From Chenopodium formosanum (Eukaryota; Streptophyta; Magnoliopsida; Caryophyllales; Amaranthaceae): DNA of 64,000 nucleotides. The translations under genes and the position numbers were made by a program. The stretch is from NCBI GenBank assembly GCA_024500155.1, contig CM044876.1, positions 10,111,001 through 10,175,000 of the forward strand. The letters are read 5' to 3'. Positions 38,801 through 46,828 of the stretch are shown piece after piece; positions within the stretch are counted from its first letter, which is position 1; each line of letters starts with the position of its first letter. Below the pieces are notes generated by a model. It worked only from the letters and a program-made list of their open reading frames with translations, did no database searches and was not told the origin of the DNA.

Positions 38801-39441
38801 AGTTCTATATCATGCACACTAAACACCTCGAAAAATCAATCACATTGTCAACATGGAAAGATAATGACAAATTTCTCGATTGCAAATAAAGTCAAAAACA
38901 AACCTGTTCTAAGACTTTGAACGAACCAATACAGTAATAATTCAATTATAACTTTGTTTTTCAACTTTCTCTTTAAACAAATCAAATTAACTCAAATCAT
39001 AAATGTCATGAGGTCAAACTGAAGAAACAAATCATCAAATTGCAATCTAAAATTATATCATGAAGTATCAACATTACCTGGCCACGTTCCGTTGCTCAAA
39101 AACAAATTACACATTATTAAACAATAAGCCAAAAAAATTAACAACCCACAACTATCAAGTAAAAACAAAACAAAAATCATCAAAAGCAAAACAAAACAAT
39201 GAAACCTAATTGCAATTTTTGATAAACTTAATGTTCGTAGTACAATTTCTAACCAATTAAACATCAAAATAAGCAGAAAATGAAGTTGAAATTAGAAAGT
39301 TTAATTAATTAATCAATTACCAGAAGAATCGCCATTGTTGCTACTATTACTTCCAGAATGTTCGAAACTACTTCCTCCAGCAAAATCAACCTTAACTTCA
39401 TCTTGATTCATCGCCGTCTTCTTCGGCGAATCAGCCGCCAT
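11849..39441 (-). CDS. UGT80A2: sterol 3-beta-glucosyltransferase, UGT80A type, 14 exons
   Basis: This enzyme moves glucose from UDP-glucose to the 3-hydroxyl of membrane sterols, making steryl glucosides. I joined 14 minus-strand exons with GT/AG borders and matching phases: 39321-39441, 35597-35778, 32745-32990, 31500-31611, 30044-30214, 29188-29251, 28969-29026, 28703-28880, 26441-26571, 13570-13672, 13287-13363, 13132-13179, 12896-13045, 11849-12016. They total 1809 nt, or 602 residues plus stop, with no frameshift, close to the usual length of plant UGT80A proteins. Exon 3 holds the N-terminal GT-B glycosyltransferase motif VGTRGDVQPF. Exons 11-13 hold the donor-binding region: LLDNCPHDWLFP, then HHGGAGTT, then PFFGDQPFWG. 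The first 100 residues are Ser/Asp/Lys-rich and poorly structured. The start ATG lies in a Met-Ala-Ala-Asp context after a C/T-rich leader. Intron 9 (13673-26440) is swollen by transposons, yet the coding sequence is intact. Whether it is UGT80A2 or a close paralogue is inference. Confidence 0.9.
15060..15429 (+). repeat. 5' LTR
   Basis: 370 bp, TG...CA ends. It contains the promoter and polyadenylation region of the element, for example AGCTATTTAAGG near 15229. Its first 70 bp are the same sequence that encodes the end of gag-pol in the 3' copy, including the TGA. Confidence 0.95.
15433..15444 (+). promoter_or_regulatory. primer-binding site (tRNA-Met)
   Basis: TGGTATCAGAGC, three bases after the 5' LTR. 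This is the standard plant LTR-element site complementary to the 3' end of initiator methionine tRNA, where minus-strand DNA synthesis starts. Confidence 0.9.
15464..20059 (+). CDS. gag-pol polyprotein of the chromovirus
   Basis: An intact 1531-residue polyprotein. Order seen: gag region (about 90-300) with a Pro/Asn-rich linker; a zinc knuckle CFRCDEKWNINHRC (about 326-339) with the C-x2-C-x7-H-x-C spacing common in this group; aspartic protease with VDPGATHNF near 416, where the usual DSG is DPG; reverse transcriptase with FFDDILVYS near 752; RNase H with ETDASG near 897; integrase with an HHCC zinc region (about 1085-1130), then catalytic Asp near 1158 (DFVEGLP), Asp near 1217 (SDRDKIF) and Glu near 1253 (DGQTEVVNKG); and a chromodomain (about 1449-1502) with RWKGL and TWEN. 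The last 23 codons lie inside the 3' LTR. The ATG is 34 bases after the 5' LTR end. All catalytic residues I looked for are present. Confidence 0.95.
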   Translation: MARLTNAQRMDLMEQELAEMPTKVAQEIAAALAALKTDINSIRAEVRTTAEVRTTARMEPGPLNGGSWDNPFSMQRLENEEGNGGAQGGANWRLRKLDLPPFDGSNPDGWILRAERFFHFYRLTEEDKVEAAVVALDGDALLWYQWEHRRRPLLTWDAIKQLILRRFRTTATGSLHEQWLAHRQIGSVADYRRRFIELLAPIEGVPEEIAKGQFINGLSEEIRVEVRLLDPITLDRAMDLALRVEEKLKLSPRPKPTSSPPTWRPPNPSPRPHLSFQNQNYPNQNTNHPNSNTYPPKHATNHHKTTGEIRRLSERELQQKREQGLCFRCDEKWNINHRCRRRELSVLLTVDDEEVEWEDSGEFSAAETQVTDPSQPEIEPASNPKVALCSVMGLTSPKTMRMLGYIKEDKVVVMVDPGATHNFISSVAAEHLQLPVTEAASFGVTLGTGDTVQGNGVCRGVVLEVQGITIVEDFLVLPLGNSDLILGIQWLEKLGTTMANWKDQSLKFQLGGDSVTLRGDPQLGRTCISLKAMLKSLQKEGHGFIVEYNQLESVEEGQPSVPNNFQPLIQEFQQVFHMPEGLPPRRSIEHAITLKHGANPISVRPYRYPQSQKDEIEKLVTDMLRAGIIQTSISAYSSPVLLVKKKDGSWRFCVDYRALNKDTVPDKFPIPMIDELLDELCGSTIFTKLDLKSGYHQIRVRNEDVPKTAFRTHEGHYEFLVMPFGLTNAPATFQSLMNEVFRPFLRKFVLVFFDDILVYSSNEEIHQLHLRKVLETLAAHQLYANFKKCEVGRTRVAYLGHVISANGVEVDASKVQAMVEWPVPTTIKELRGFLGLTGYYRKFIKGYALIAQPLTDQLRKDCFGWTEQATSAFEALKAAMVTAPILAAPDFSLPFIVETDASGHGLGAVLLQANHPIAFFSKILGLRARTKPIYEKELMAIVFAVEKWRHYLLGRQFVVRTDQRSLKYLLEQKEVGQAYQKWVSKLLGYTFDIHYKPGATNKVADALSRQHGILLECGALVTSCGVQWQYVHSFIKQDKTIQQLMAQIQAGEVVPKGYTLEGGVLKYKNRVVIPKQSDLTSRLLKEYHDSPVGGHAGDFKTYQRLAGEWYWVGMRKDVTTYVQHCHICQQNKVSTLSPLGFLQPLPIPEQVWEDVSMDFVEGLPKSLGWNTILVVVDRLTKYGHFILLKQPFNAQSVAQIFVREVVRLHGMPSSIVSDRDKIFLSIFWKEIFRLQGTSLRRSTAYHPQSDGQTEVVNKGIESYLRCFVNGKPSSWASWLHWAEYWYNTAFHTATHCTPFKALYGRDPPHLVRFSSGSTSLSTLEDLLLERDAILDDLKYHLVHVQAQLYMKHYENKSRRDGEFQVGDLVYLRLQPYRQLTVARRQSDKLSPRFYGPYEVLERVGKVAYRLQLPDTARIHPVFHISQLKKALGPGQLPTVLPVQLSADLVLEVEPEAVLGVRNSQAATEVLIRWKGLQDFETTWENHDEIAARFPQFHLEDKVLFWAGGIARDQPKPMVRFTYARKKNKQKM
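19977..19986 (+). promoter_or_regulatory. polypurine tract
   Basis: GGGCAGGGGG, four bases before the 3' LTR, lying inside the gag-pol frame. It is the expected primer site for plus-strand DNA synthesis, although interrupted by one C. Confidence 0.6.
19990..20359 (+). repeat. 3' LTR
   Basis: 370 bp, same as 15060-15429 in my reading. It includes the last 70 nt of gag-pol at its 5' end and is followed by the ATAGC target duplication. Confidence 0.95.
20365..22677. other. intron 9 sequence, possible solo LTR
   Basis: Non-coding intron DNA of the sterol glucosyltransferase. Between about 21535 and 21960 the sequence has the look of an LTR: TGTATATAACAAAGGGG at about 21724 resembles a TATA region, followed by a leader-like stretch and AATGAAAG. 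I could not find TG/CA ends with a target duplication, so I do not call it firmly. The stretch 20980-21360 has repeats of GTGTTTGGTAAATAGC and CCAAACACCCC type, resembling a decayed MITE. Confidence 0.35.
22808..22880 (+). repeat. tRNA-like (SINE-head-like) sequence
   Basis: TAGCCTAGTGGTTAGAG resembles a tRNA/Pol III box A and GGGTTCTAATCTC, about 35 bases later, resembles box B. It does not fold into a clear tRNA with a paired acceptor stem, so it is a tRNA-derived fragment and not a tRNA gene. Confidence 0.4.
23197..23889. mobile_element. Mutator-like MITE nested in the hAT-like element
   Basis: A 693-bp element with long inverted ends starting GGAAAATTTGTC and a 9-bp target duplication TTTCTTTTT (23188-23196 and 23890-23898). 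The arms share inner blocks such as CCATGTGCAAGTCA and CGCCGGATTC in inverted form. An approximately 39-bp A tract lies near 23758-23799. Its ends and the TTTTTTTGGCAA block resemble those of 4198-5272, so the two are one family. Non-coding. Confidence 0.8.
24367..25325. mobile_element. hAT-like MITE rich in GAGCTCGAGC repeats
   Basis: A 959-bp element with ends TAGGGGTG and CACCCCTA and a perfect 8-bp target duplication CTTAGATC (24359-24366 and 25326-25333). Both subterminal regions are packed with degenerate GAGCTCGAGCCGAGC repeats in opposite orientation, which can form a strong foldback. The middle (24790-25060) has repeated CACCGTCGATTAGTGCT-like units. No transposase. Confidence 0.85.
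25570..25790. repeat. GCGCC-rich repeat, probable decayed transposon
   Basis: An island with ACGCGCTGAGGCGC, GGCGCACCCGAGGCG and ATGCGCCTC, unlike the AT-rich surroundings. It resembles the subterminal repeats of plant MITEs, but I could not define ends or a target duplication. Confidence 0.35.
27582..28040. mobile_element. Stowaway/mariner-like MITE relic
   Basis: About 459 bp in intron 8 of the sterol glucosyltransferase. Inverted ends: left CCCTCCATCCCAATTTA; right, read inverted, CCTCCACCCCAATTTA. TA flanks are not clear, so it is probably an old copy. No coding capacity. Confidence 0.5.
28178..28253. repeat. 36-bp tandem duplication
   Basis: The unit beginning ATGCAACATTGTCCTGGAG and ending in a GGGGGAAAAA tract occurs twice in a row within intron 8. 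Confidence 0.7.
32349..32577. mobile_element. Stowaway-like MITE
   Basis: About 229 bp, TA on both sides (32347-32348 and 32578-32579). The left end reads CTTCCTTCTCTCCATTTTAC and the right end, inverted, CTTCCTCCACTCCATTTTAC. It lies in intron 3 of the sterol glucosyltransferase. A GCTTGCCAGCGCACAATTTA block is shared with the relic near 43750. Confidence 0.6.
34215..34373 (+). pseudogene. LINE relic, RVT zinc-binding domain fragment
   Basis: The plus-strand frame ends LFWNSYNPPKHSFICWLTMP and then meets stops. The spacing W...PPKHSFICWL is typical of the reverse-transcriptase zinc-binding (zf-RVT) region near the 3' end of plant L1-type LINE proteins. No other part of a LINE is evident here. 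It sits in intron 2 of the sterol glucosyltransferase, antisense to it. Confidence 0.5.
35933..36130. mobile_element. Stowaway MITE
   Basis: A 198-bp element with about 25-bp inverted ends: left CTTCCTCCGTTTCT, right inverted CCACCTCCGTTTCT, both followed by a TTTAGTTGAC block. TA flanks on both sides (35931-35932, 36131-36132). The right part carries the inner block twice. It lies in intron 1 of the sterol glucosyltransferase. Confidence 0.75.
36626..36881. mobile_element. hAT-like MITE with CGACACGA repeats
   Basis: A 256-bp element with perfect inverted ends TAGAGCTGGCAA and a perfect 8-bp target duplication CTATTACT (36618-36625 and 36882-36889). Both ends are filled with ACACGACACGA-type repeats. 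Non-coding, in intron 1 of the sterol glucosyltransferase. Confidence 0.85.
37471..37755. repeat. approximately 144-bp tandem duplication in intron 1
   Basis: The block starting TAATTAGTGTCAA and including AATTACAATCTTTCCTTAA and ACCATCAAGAA occurs at 37471 and again at 37615, with several mismatches and small indels. Confidence 0.75.
38158..38480. mobile_element. possible MITE
   Basis: Inverted ends of the form GATTTGGTACGTAGCCAAAC at the left and, inverted, CATTTGGTTGCTGGTAAT at the right, with inner GGTAATGGGAATGGA blocks also in inverted form. I could not settle the target duplication. Intron 1 of the sterol glucosyltransferase. Confidence 0.4.
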
Positions 39442-39828
39442 CGCCGCCGTTAACCACCGGAGAAGTTAAAGTTTCCGATCGTTTTCCCTCTCCTACTTCT
39501 AGAATGTTCTTCGGATTGTTCGGAAGATATTTTGAGGTTAAGCTGAAAACTCCATTGTTGAGTTGAGGAGAGAGAGAGAAGAGGAGGAGCACGTTTGAAG
39601 GTGGAGGGATGTAAGTGTGTAGTGCGAGGCCGAGGGAGAGATTCTGGAAAGAATCTATGAGGGGTAGAATGGGGAATTTGTAATAAGAGGGGAATGATCG
39701 AGTGTGGGAAGTTTTTCGTGGAGTTGAGGGTGAAGGTGATTGGTTGGTTAAGAGGAACGGTGTACACGTGGCTGATGTGGGCACTGAGTTATTGGGTACA
39801 GTAGCTGGGTTTGTGACAGTGGAAGAGG

Positions 39829-39838
39829 TTATATAAAC
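39829..39838 (-). promoter_or_regulatory. TATA box of the sterol glucosyltransferase gene
   Basis: Read on the minus strand GTTTATATAA, about 390 bases before the start codon. The leader between them is C/T-rich with a CTCTCTCTC run near 39570 and contains short upstream frames (39450-39784). Confidence 0.5.
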
Positions 39839-40115
39839 GGAGGGTTGAGAGAAATTTAGAAGTGTCAGGGGTAAGTTGATTATTTTATGTAGGATTTAAA
39901 TTTTGTCATTTTACATTAAGTGCTACAAAACAATGAAACATATTCTCAGTGTTATAAAATATAATTTCAGTGGTATTTTGAAAAAGGTTCAAATGTCTTA
40001 TTAGGCTGCCAAATAATACCATTTAGAGCTTAGTGGTAATACACTCCCAGTAGTACTCAATACAGTTTTATTGGTACTTATAAAAATCCTCAGTGGTACA
40101 AAGTATACTCTCAGT

Positions 40116-40628
40116 TAGGGATAATCATCGGTCCAAGACCGGACCAGACCGGACCGACTCAGATTGGACCAAATACCGAAAATTAGAATTTTAAGAACCG
40201 AAGACCGGACCGATAAGTTAGGACCGAACCCGGACCGGACCGAAAGAATCGGTACAAAACTCGGATCGGACGGACCTCTTTGGGCCGATTTGAGAATTTT
40301 TTTAAAAAGAATACTAAACTTTTAATAAAGTTAAGGAAAACACAAAAAAATATTGGAAAAGTTATATTGTAACGTCATTTTACGTCTTTTTTTGTATGTT
40401 TAGTGCAAAAAAAACTTATAAACTTAAAGTTTTCTAAGTTTAATAATGATAATTTTAAACATTATTTAAGGTTTCACACAAATTTTTAATAAAAAATCGG
40501 TCTGGTCCAAAACCGGTTTTTATAGGTTTTTGAACCGGAAAAATGAATTTCAAGACCCGAAGACCGGATCGATAAATTCGGTCCAGTCCGGTCCAAGTTC
40601 GGCCCGGACCGATTTAAGAACACCCCTA
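40116..40628. mobile_element. hAT-like MITE with GGACCGGACC repeats
   Basis: A 513-bp element starting TAGGGATAAT and ending CACCCCTA, with a perfect 8-bp target duplication CTCTCAGT (40108-40115 and 40629-40636). Both ends contain GACCGGACCGA-type repeats in opposite orientation. Same architecture as 24367-25325, but a different repeat word. Confidence 0.85.
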
Positions 40629-40636
40629 CTCTCAGT

Positions 40637-42516
40637 AGTTGTGGTCCCAATTTTTTTTTGTCCTTTTTGCACATGAAGCCAATTCTGACGAAAAGGTGGG
40701 TCTTACCTCACCCTTTTTTCACTCTCTCTATCTCTCTCTTCCTTTCTCCCTCTTCCTAGTACATTTGCTATATTATTTTATGTTGTGAGACATTTAATTT
40801 TGTCTCACAACCCTACAAATATACTTCCTCACAGTGGAATGGTACTTAGAATTTTTTAGATGGTGGTCTTGGTACAATGACTACTGTGGACACGTACACG
40901 TGTGACTTGTCCAAAATAATAAAGTGCGGTTTTAAACACAAAATGGTATGGGTGGTGTCTAGAGTCATTACACAACAACATGCAATGTGAGATTTTAATT
41001 GTTCATTTAAACTTATTAAATGTAATTGAATAATCTTTAATTTAGGATAAAATAGAGTGAACTTTGAAAATTTAATACGTATCCATGCAAGGAGATGAAT
41101 ATGTTTGAATTGTGGATGTAGAAAGGAGGTGTGGATGAGATTCGTACCTGTGACCTTTGTGTCACACTAGCTCTTAATATCATAGTAATGGATTATCTCA
41201 ACTAAAAGCTTAATATGATAGTTAAGGCATAAGAATATGTTTATAATCTATTAGAAAGTTTACCTTCACCAATTCTCCTTCCCCTTTCCCTTTCCTCTTC
41301 TCTTTTCCCTTCCCTCTCCTTTTATTATTATCCAAACATGGTTTAAGTTTTCACTTATATATTACCAAATCACATATATTATATTGCTTGTATTTTCTCA
41401 TTGCTAATAAGAATATCCTTGGATCTATCATGAGTTATATGGTGTTTAGCTTTGTTTGCCGTTAAACCTTGAATAATTTTGGTTTTTTGAATTGGAGTAA
41501 ATATATTTTATTAGGTATTTTGTATGGTTGATTATTATGTTACTTGTCATGGGAGTTAATTTTGTATGGTTGATTAAGTATGCTCTAACCTAACATGATA
41601 AAACTGAAAAGAAAAAAATTACCGTACTTATTTTTTTTATTTGAAACTTACTCTTTCTATTTGAAAAAAAATGTATAAACGTACTCCAATTGTCAACTTA
41701 TTTGAAAAAAGGTAACATCTTCATTTTCAAAAAACAAATTAATTAAAAAGGTAACATCTTCATTTTCAAAAAACAAATTAATTAATAAAATATACGGAGT
41801 ATAGTATTGGGTTGCTCATGAATTTATCGTTTCGAGTTAGAGCTTGCTCAACTATTGCTCATTAATTTTTTGAGTTGGGTCAAGTTTTGACCTTTTGTTT
41901 ACCGAGTCGAGTTAGGGTTGCTCACGAGTTAATCAACTCGATTAGCACTCTTGGCCTAAACATAATTCCAAATCTGACTCGTAACAAAAATAAAATTCCA
42001 ACTTTGACATATTAAACAATCCCAACTTTGCTATATTGTCACATGGATGAACTAATCATATTATAACTTTGCAGTTTTATTTACAAATATTTTATTTACA
42101 AATACTAATATATGTTAAAAGTGAAAAGCAACAAAGTTTGATCATTAAATCCAAACATCGATTTTTTTTTCCCTTTTAATACAATCTATACTGACTTGTG
42201 TCATAATTAACAAATTTTACTTTAACTATCTTTTGTGATTATAATTATGAAAGGTGAGTTAGCATATTCAATAAGGGTGCCCCATGATATTAGTCACACT
42301 ACATGCTTATTAATTCCGTTAATATATATTTTTTTTCCATTATTAATCAAAATTAAGATGGTTTATCCATACCTCAACCTAGCTATATGCCAATATTTGA
42401 AAATGATATTCACTAATACATACTCTCTCCATTTTATTTAGTTGCCCAAATTAGTTTGACTTTGACACTATTTATGAACCTCTTTGACCAATACTTATGC
42501 TTCCTACGTAAATTAA
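40637..42516. other. intergenic DNA with small repeats
   Basis: No gene. A 39-bp unit containing GGTAACATCTTCATTTTC is duplicated in tandem at about 41710-41787. The segment 41815-41950 has GAGTT/CTCAACT-rich words suggesting another decayed MITE. Confidence 0.45.
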
Positions 42517-42698
42517 GGGCATGTTCTCATTGACCGAACTCAGCTGAACTAAACTGAACCGAACTCAGCTGAACTGAATATTTTATAAGAGAAGGAAATT
42601 AGGAGCTGAGCTGAACTGAACTGAACTGAATATTTTATAAGAGAAGGAAATTGGGAGCTAAGCTGAACTGAACTGAATTTCAACGTATGAAAAGACCC
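42517..42698. mobile_element. PIF/Harbinger-like MITE, copy 2
   Basis: About 182 bp. It begins GGGCATGTTCTCATTGACC and ends GAAAAGACCC, followed by TTA. The inner unit with GAATATTTTATAAGAGAAGG and GGAGCT is present twice. CAGCTGAACTGAACTGAA repeats fill the rest. Related to the copies at 3089 and 48913; located in the promoter region of the pectate lyase-like gene. Confidence 0.65.
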
Positions 42699-43113
42699 TT
42701 ATAGTAATATAAATACTTGATAGAATAGTGTCAGTACATTATTATCTTCAAATATCAATTAGTACTGGGTTAATTTAAGATATCAATATATCACTGATCA
42801 GAACTTTATATTAGCAAAATAGCAAGTGTGCTCATTAGAGCGAGACAGTTTGTACCCTAGACCCCCACCACAACCGAGTAAACATAACCTTTTCACCTCT
42901 AACGCCCTATATTCCTTCCTTGACCACCCCCCTTTCATACCAATATTCTTGTATACCGACATTTCTCATTCTCACAACCCCACCAAAAAAATCTCCATTA
43001 TCAATCAAAGCAGAAAGAAAGTCATTAAAACCCAAAACAACAGTTTCCACAATTAATCCCCAACATTAAAATGCTCAACCCATAAACTCCTCCCAAAATT
43101 AAATTTCCATTAA

Positions 43114-46100
43114 ATGGGTAACTCCCACTTTAACACTCGCAAAAACCGGCATCATCATCACCATCAACAACAACAGGTGGAACAATCTTCTTCATCAACT
43201 CCTCTTCCTTCAAATCTCAACTATTTATACCCCCCTCCTCCTCCTCCCAACTATCCTTATCCGTACAATCCTCAACCTCAATCTTCTTCATCTTCTTCAA
43301 TGGCGCTTACCTTGCCGTACTCCCATGTCGACTCCTGCTTACGCGCTCTCGCTCAACAAGCTCAGGGTTTCGGTCGATTATCCGTTGGCGGCCTTCACGG
43401 TCCCCTTTTCCTTGTCACCACCCTCTCCGGTTCGCCCTCGTCTTTCTAACAATTTTATAGTTTGTTCATACGGAGTACCATTTTCGAATTTCATTGGAAT
43501 GTTGAAATGTTATTGGAAAAATTGCATTTCGTGATCGTTTTTATTTTGTTTAGTTTGCGCATAAGGCTGAATATATCATTTTCCTATCGGAATAGGGCTG
43601 CATATATCATTATCCCATCGGAATAGTGCTGCATATATCATTTTCCTATCGGAATAGGGCTGCATATATCGTTTTTATTTTGTTGTTATGTTTGATGATT
43701 CCTCATTTTATTTTAACTTTTAACGTTTTTGTAACGCTTGCCAATGCATAATTTAATCACCGATAAAATTTAATTACCAGTAAGTAAAAGTAAATACAGT
43801 TGATATTTTGAAAGTATATATTGCCGAATCCAAAGCACAGTGTGTGAATAGTGTAAAAGTTGAAATGTTGCAATTGAAAATAATTGTAGCAAGTAAGGTA
43901 TTTTGAGAGCTATATATAAGATAATTTGTGTGGACTATCTTGTTACTATGAATTTGAGAATTGTTGTGATGAATTGATAGTAATGTGGCTGTTGTGGTGG
44001 TGTAGATGATGGACCGGGGTCGCTAAGGGAAGCATGTCGAAAGAAGGAGCCACTCTGGATTGTGTTTGAAGTTTCGGGTACCATTGAGCTGAAGTCGTAC
44101 TTGAATGTATCGTCTTATAAGACGATTGATGGACGTGGGCAAAGGATTAAGTTCACAGGGAAAGGGTTAAGGCTGAAGGAGTGTGAGCATGTGATTATAT
44201 GCAATCTTGAGTTTGAAGGTGGGAGGGGACATGATGTAGATGGTATTCAGATTAAGCCGAATTCTAAGCATATATGGATTGATCGCTGCACGTTGCGTGA
44301 TTATGATGATGGTCTCATTGATATCACCAGGCAGAGTACTGATATCACTATTTCTAGGTCAGTCACTGGATCTTGGAACTTATTTTACCTAAATTTTATA
44401 TGATTGTAAGATCATTTAACAGTTCATTTCTTCCGATTTTATAGAGGTGTTTGCATGCTTCTTATAATTTTTAATATGGAATATCTTGGAGCTCATTTGG
44501 AATGCCTTTTAGTGTAGATTTGGAATTGTATTTGCATTATTTTTGTCAAAAACCTCATAAAGTGACTATTTTTTGTTGCCCAAGAACATCTGGTCATTTT
44601 TTTGGAGGAGTAGTATGCTTAGCTGTAGTTAATTGGTTCAATATCTCTCTTTTGTTCCACAGGTGTCATTTCTCTCAGCATGACAAAACAATGCTCATTG
44701 GAGCAGATCCATCTCATGTTGATGATAGATGCATTCGGGTGACTATTCACCACTGTTTTTTTGATGGAACTCGACAAAGACATCCTCGTGTGAGATATGG
44801 GAAGGTTCATCTTTACAACAATTACACCAGGGGTTGGGGTATTTATGCTGTCTGTGCCAGTGTAGAATCTCAGGTTCTGAGCTACAACCTTAAAACCAGC
44901 TTCTCTCTTGTAGAATTTAGTCTACGTATACCTGTGTAATAGCCTAACTTTAAAACTACTCTTTCCCCAGATATATTCTCAGTGCAACATTTATGAAGCT
45001 GATAAGAAGAAAACCGCTTTTCTGTACTACACAGAGAAGGTAACTATTTCTCTTCTTTCTACCTTTGTCTTTCCTTGTGATGCAAATAGTGGTAATTTAA
45101 ATTATCAATACCAGAAGGGTAGCAGTGATCTTGGTGTCGTTTTATTAACATTCTTTCTGAGATCAAGCTCATTGCAAAGTGCAATGGCCTTCTGCAATGA
45201 ATTGGAAGGTCGGAAACAATAGGCCGCAACAGGAAACTAGTGAAGCAGATTGCATTATAATGCATGACTACGATGATTCCAGTACACTTTCTTTTATGAT
45301 AAATAGCATAGCTTAGTCTCTTATTATGTGAAGTGCATGCTATCTTTACTATAATGCGGTGACTTTCTTGTCAATGATTCAGGGTAATATGTTCCTATTG
45401 TCTCCTGCTTCACATGATCTGCATAATTTGCATTGTACTTATAATGCATGACTACGATGATTGCATTATAATGCATGACTACGATGATTCCAGTACACTT
45501 TCTTTTATGATAAATAGCATAGCTTATTCTTTTATTATGTGAAGTGCATGCTATCTTTACTATAATGCGGTGACTTTCTTGTCAATGATTCAGGGTAATA
45601 TGTACCTATTGTCTCCTGCTTCACATGATCTGCATAATTTGCATTGTACTTAATTAGCACTTTGTGGTTTCTGTTGGAACTTTGCTGATTTTCTGTATGT
45701 GCTTGTGCTTATTGACATTGGGTCCCCATTTAACCATCTGTATAATGCTATGTGTAATTGCATTAGGGCTGAAAATTTGTAATCAGTAAAATGCTAAATG
45801 TTTAACATGTTAGGTCTTTTTCGTTTGTCCTGATTCTGTTATCTATACATTAATTTGCTTCATTCAAGAATGGAGGTTGTAAGTGAACAAGAGAATAATA
45901 TTGGTAAAAAAAAAACACATGGATAAGATTTTGGTAACCTCTAACTTAGGCTATATTGGTCTTCTAAAGAAGGATAAGAGTACTGATGATTATATTTGGT
46001 TTGACATTTCATTTAATTGTCACATATGGGTGGATTGTGTTTGGGTGGAGGAGGATTTGGTTGGGTAGGGTTAGGGATTGAGGTCAGTGGTTACTTTATG

Positions 46101-46828
46101 GATTTTACTTCATCTACATTTTTGGAACTTTCCAAGTCCACTATATACCTTTTGAGTAAATTCCTCTCCATTGATGGCTTCACCTGAATTAACCCTCTTG
46201 TAGTTTTATAGGGGATGGAGAATCTGAACTGTCCACTCAGATGCATTTAACATGCTTAATGTTATTCTTACATTGTGTATACGTTATCTTTTGTTTTGGA
46301 TTCTAAGGTTAACAATCATTAGGACTGGCAGGCTAGTTCTTGTTACACATCTGCAGTATGAGTGTGTTTGCTTTCTAAGGTTGTGATTCCTTTCTTGAGG
46401 GATTTATTCTATATGCACCATTACATTGCTGAACATTAGTGTCGATTTGGGGTGCTTAAGCTTAACAGCTGATTGTTGAGATTTAGATACAAAAAAGAAA
46501 TCCCACGTGCAGATGCATTTTTCTGGAATTATTAGTAATCAGTTAATTAATGATCGTGACCATTAATTTGCCAATCTTCCTGATGATGCAGGCCACTGAT
46601 AAAGAACAAGAGGCTACTGGAAACATAATATCTGAAGGAGACCTCTTTTTAAATGGAGCTGTATCAGGAGTAAAGCCATTGGCGAATGAAGAGACTGTGT
46701 TTCATCCTAGTGAGTTTTACAATGACTGGACAATGGAACCACCTACTGAATCTCTTAAACATATTCTTCAGCATTGTACAGGATGGCAGAACATTCCTCG
46801 CTTGCCTGAAAATCTCTCTGATGCTTAG
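43114..46828 (+). CDS. pectate lyase-like protein (polysaccharide lyase family 1), five exons
   Basis: Exons 43114-43429, 44006-44357, 44663-44873, 44971-45039 and 46592-46828 join in phase into 394 residues. PL1 enzymes cleave de-esterified homogalacturonan by calcium-dependent beta-elimination. Visible: GPGSLREAC near the start of the beta-helix; DGIQIK and DYDDGLIDI with acidic residues of the calcium region; HDKTMLIG with Lys231; and RHPRVRYG with Arg262 and Arg267, equivalent to the catalytic-site RxPxxR. Unlike the secreted majority, the first 70 residues carry no signal peptide and are rich in His, Gln, Ser, Pro and Tyr; a subset of plant PL1-like proteins shares this trait. Activity and location are therefore uncertain. 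The ATG is the first in frame and follows a C/A-rich leader. Confidence 0.9.
43564..43678 (+). repeat. 31-bp tandem repeat, four copies
   Basis: Units of the form GGGCTGCATATATCATTTTC followed by CTATCGGAATA, in intron 1 of the pectate lyase-like gene. The inner copies differ by one to three bases. Confidence 0.85.
43695..43902. mobile_element. degenerate Stowaway-like relic
   Basis: Shares GCTTGCCAATGCATAATTTA and the GAATAGTGTAAAAGTTGAAA-type block with other Stowaway-like elements in the window, but the ends are worn and no TA duplication is certain. Intron 1 of the pectate lyase-like gene. Confidence 0.35.
45248..45652 (+). repeat. 211-bp tandem duplication in the last intron of the pectate lyase-like gene
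   Basis: Two near-identical copies start at 45248 and 45459 with GATTGCATTATAATGCATG; the second stops near 45652. Differences are few (for example TTAGTCTC versus TTATTCTT). Both lie in intron 4 and do not touch the exons. Confidence 0.85.

Noticed and set aside
39431..39784. Pro/Ser-rich minus-strand ORFs of 105-117 residues
   Set aside because: They lie in the C/T-rich leader of the sterol glucosyltransferase, overlap its first exon in other frames and match no family.
40486..40674. Minus-strand ORF with RSGPNLDRTGPNL repeats
   Set aside because: The peptide repeats come from the GACCGG words of the hAT-like MITE at 40116-40628.
43564..43678. A CRISPR-like array
   Set aside because: Units are contiguous with no unique spacers, and this is plant intron DNA; it is a simple tandem repeat.
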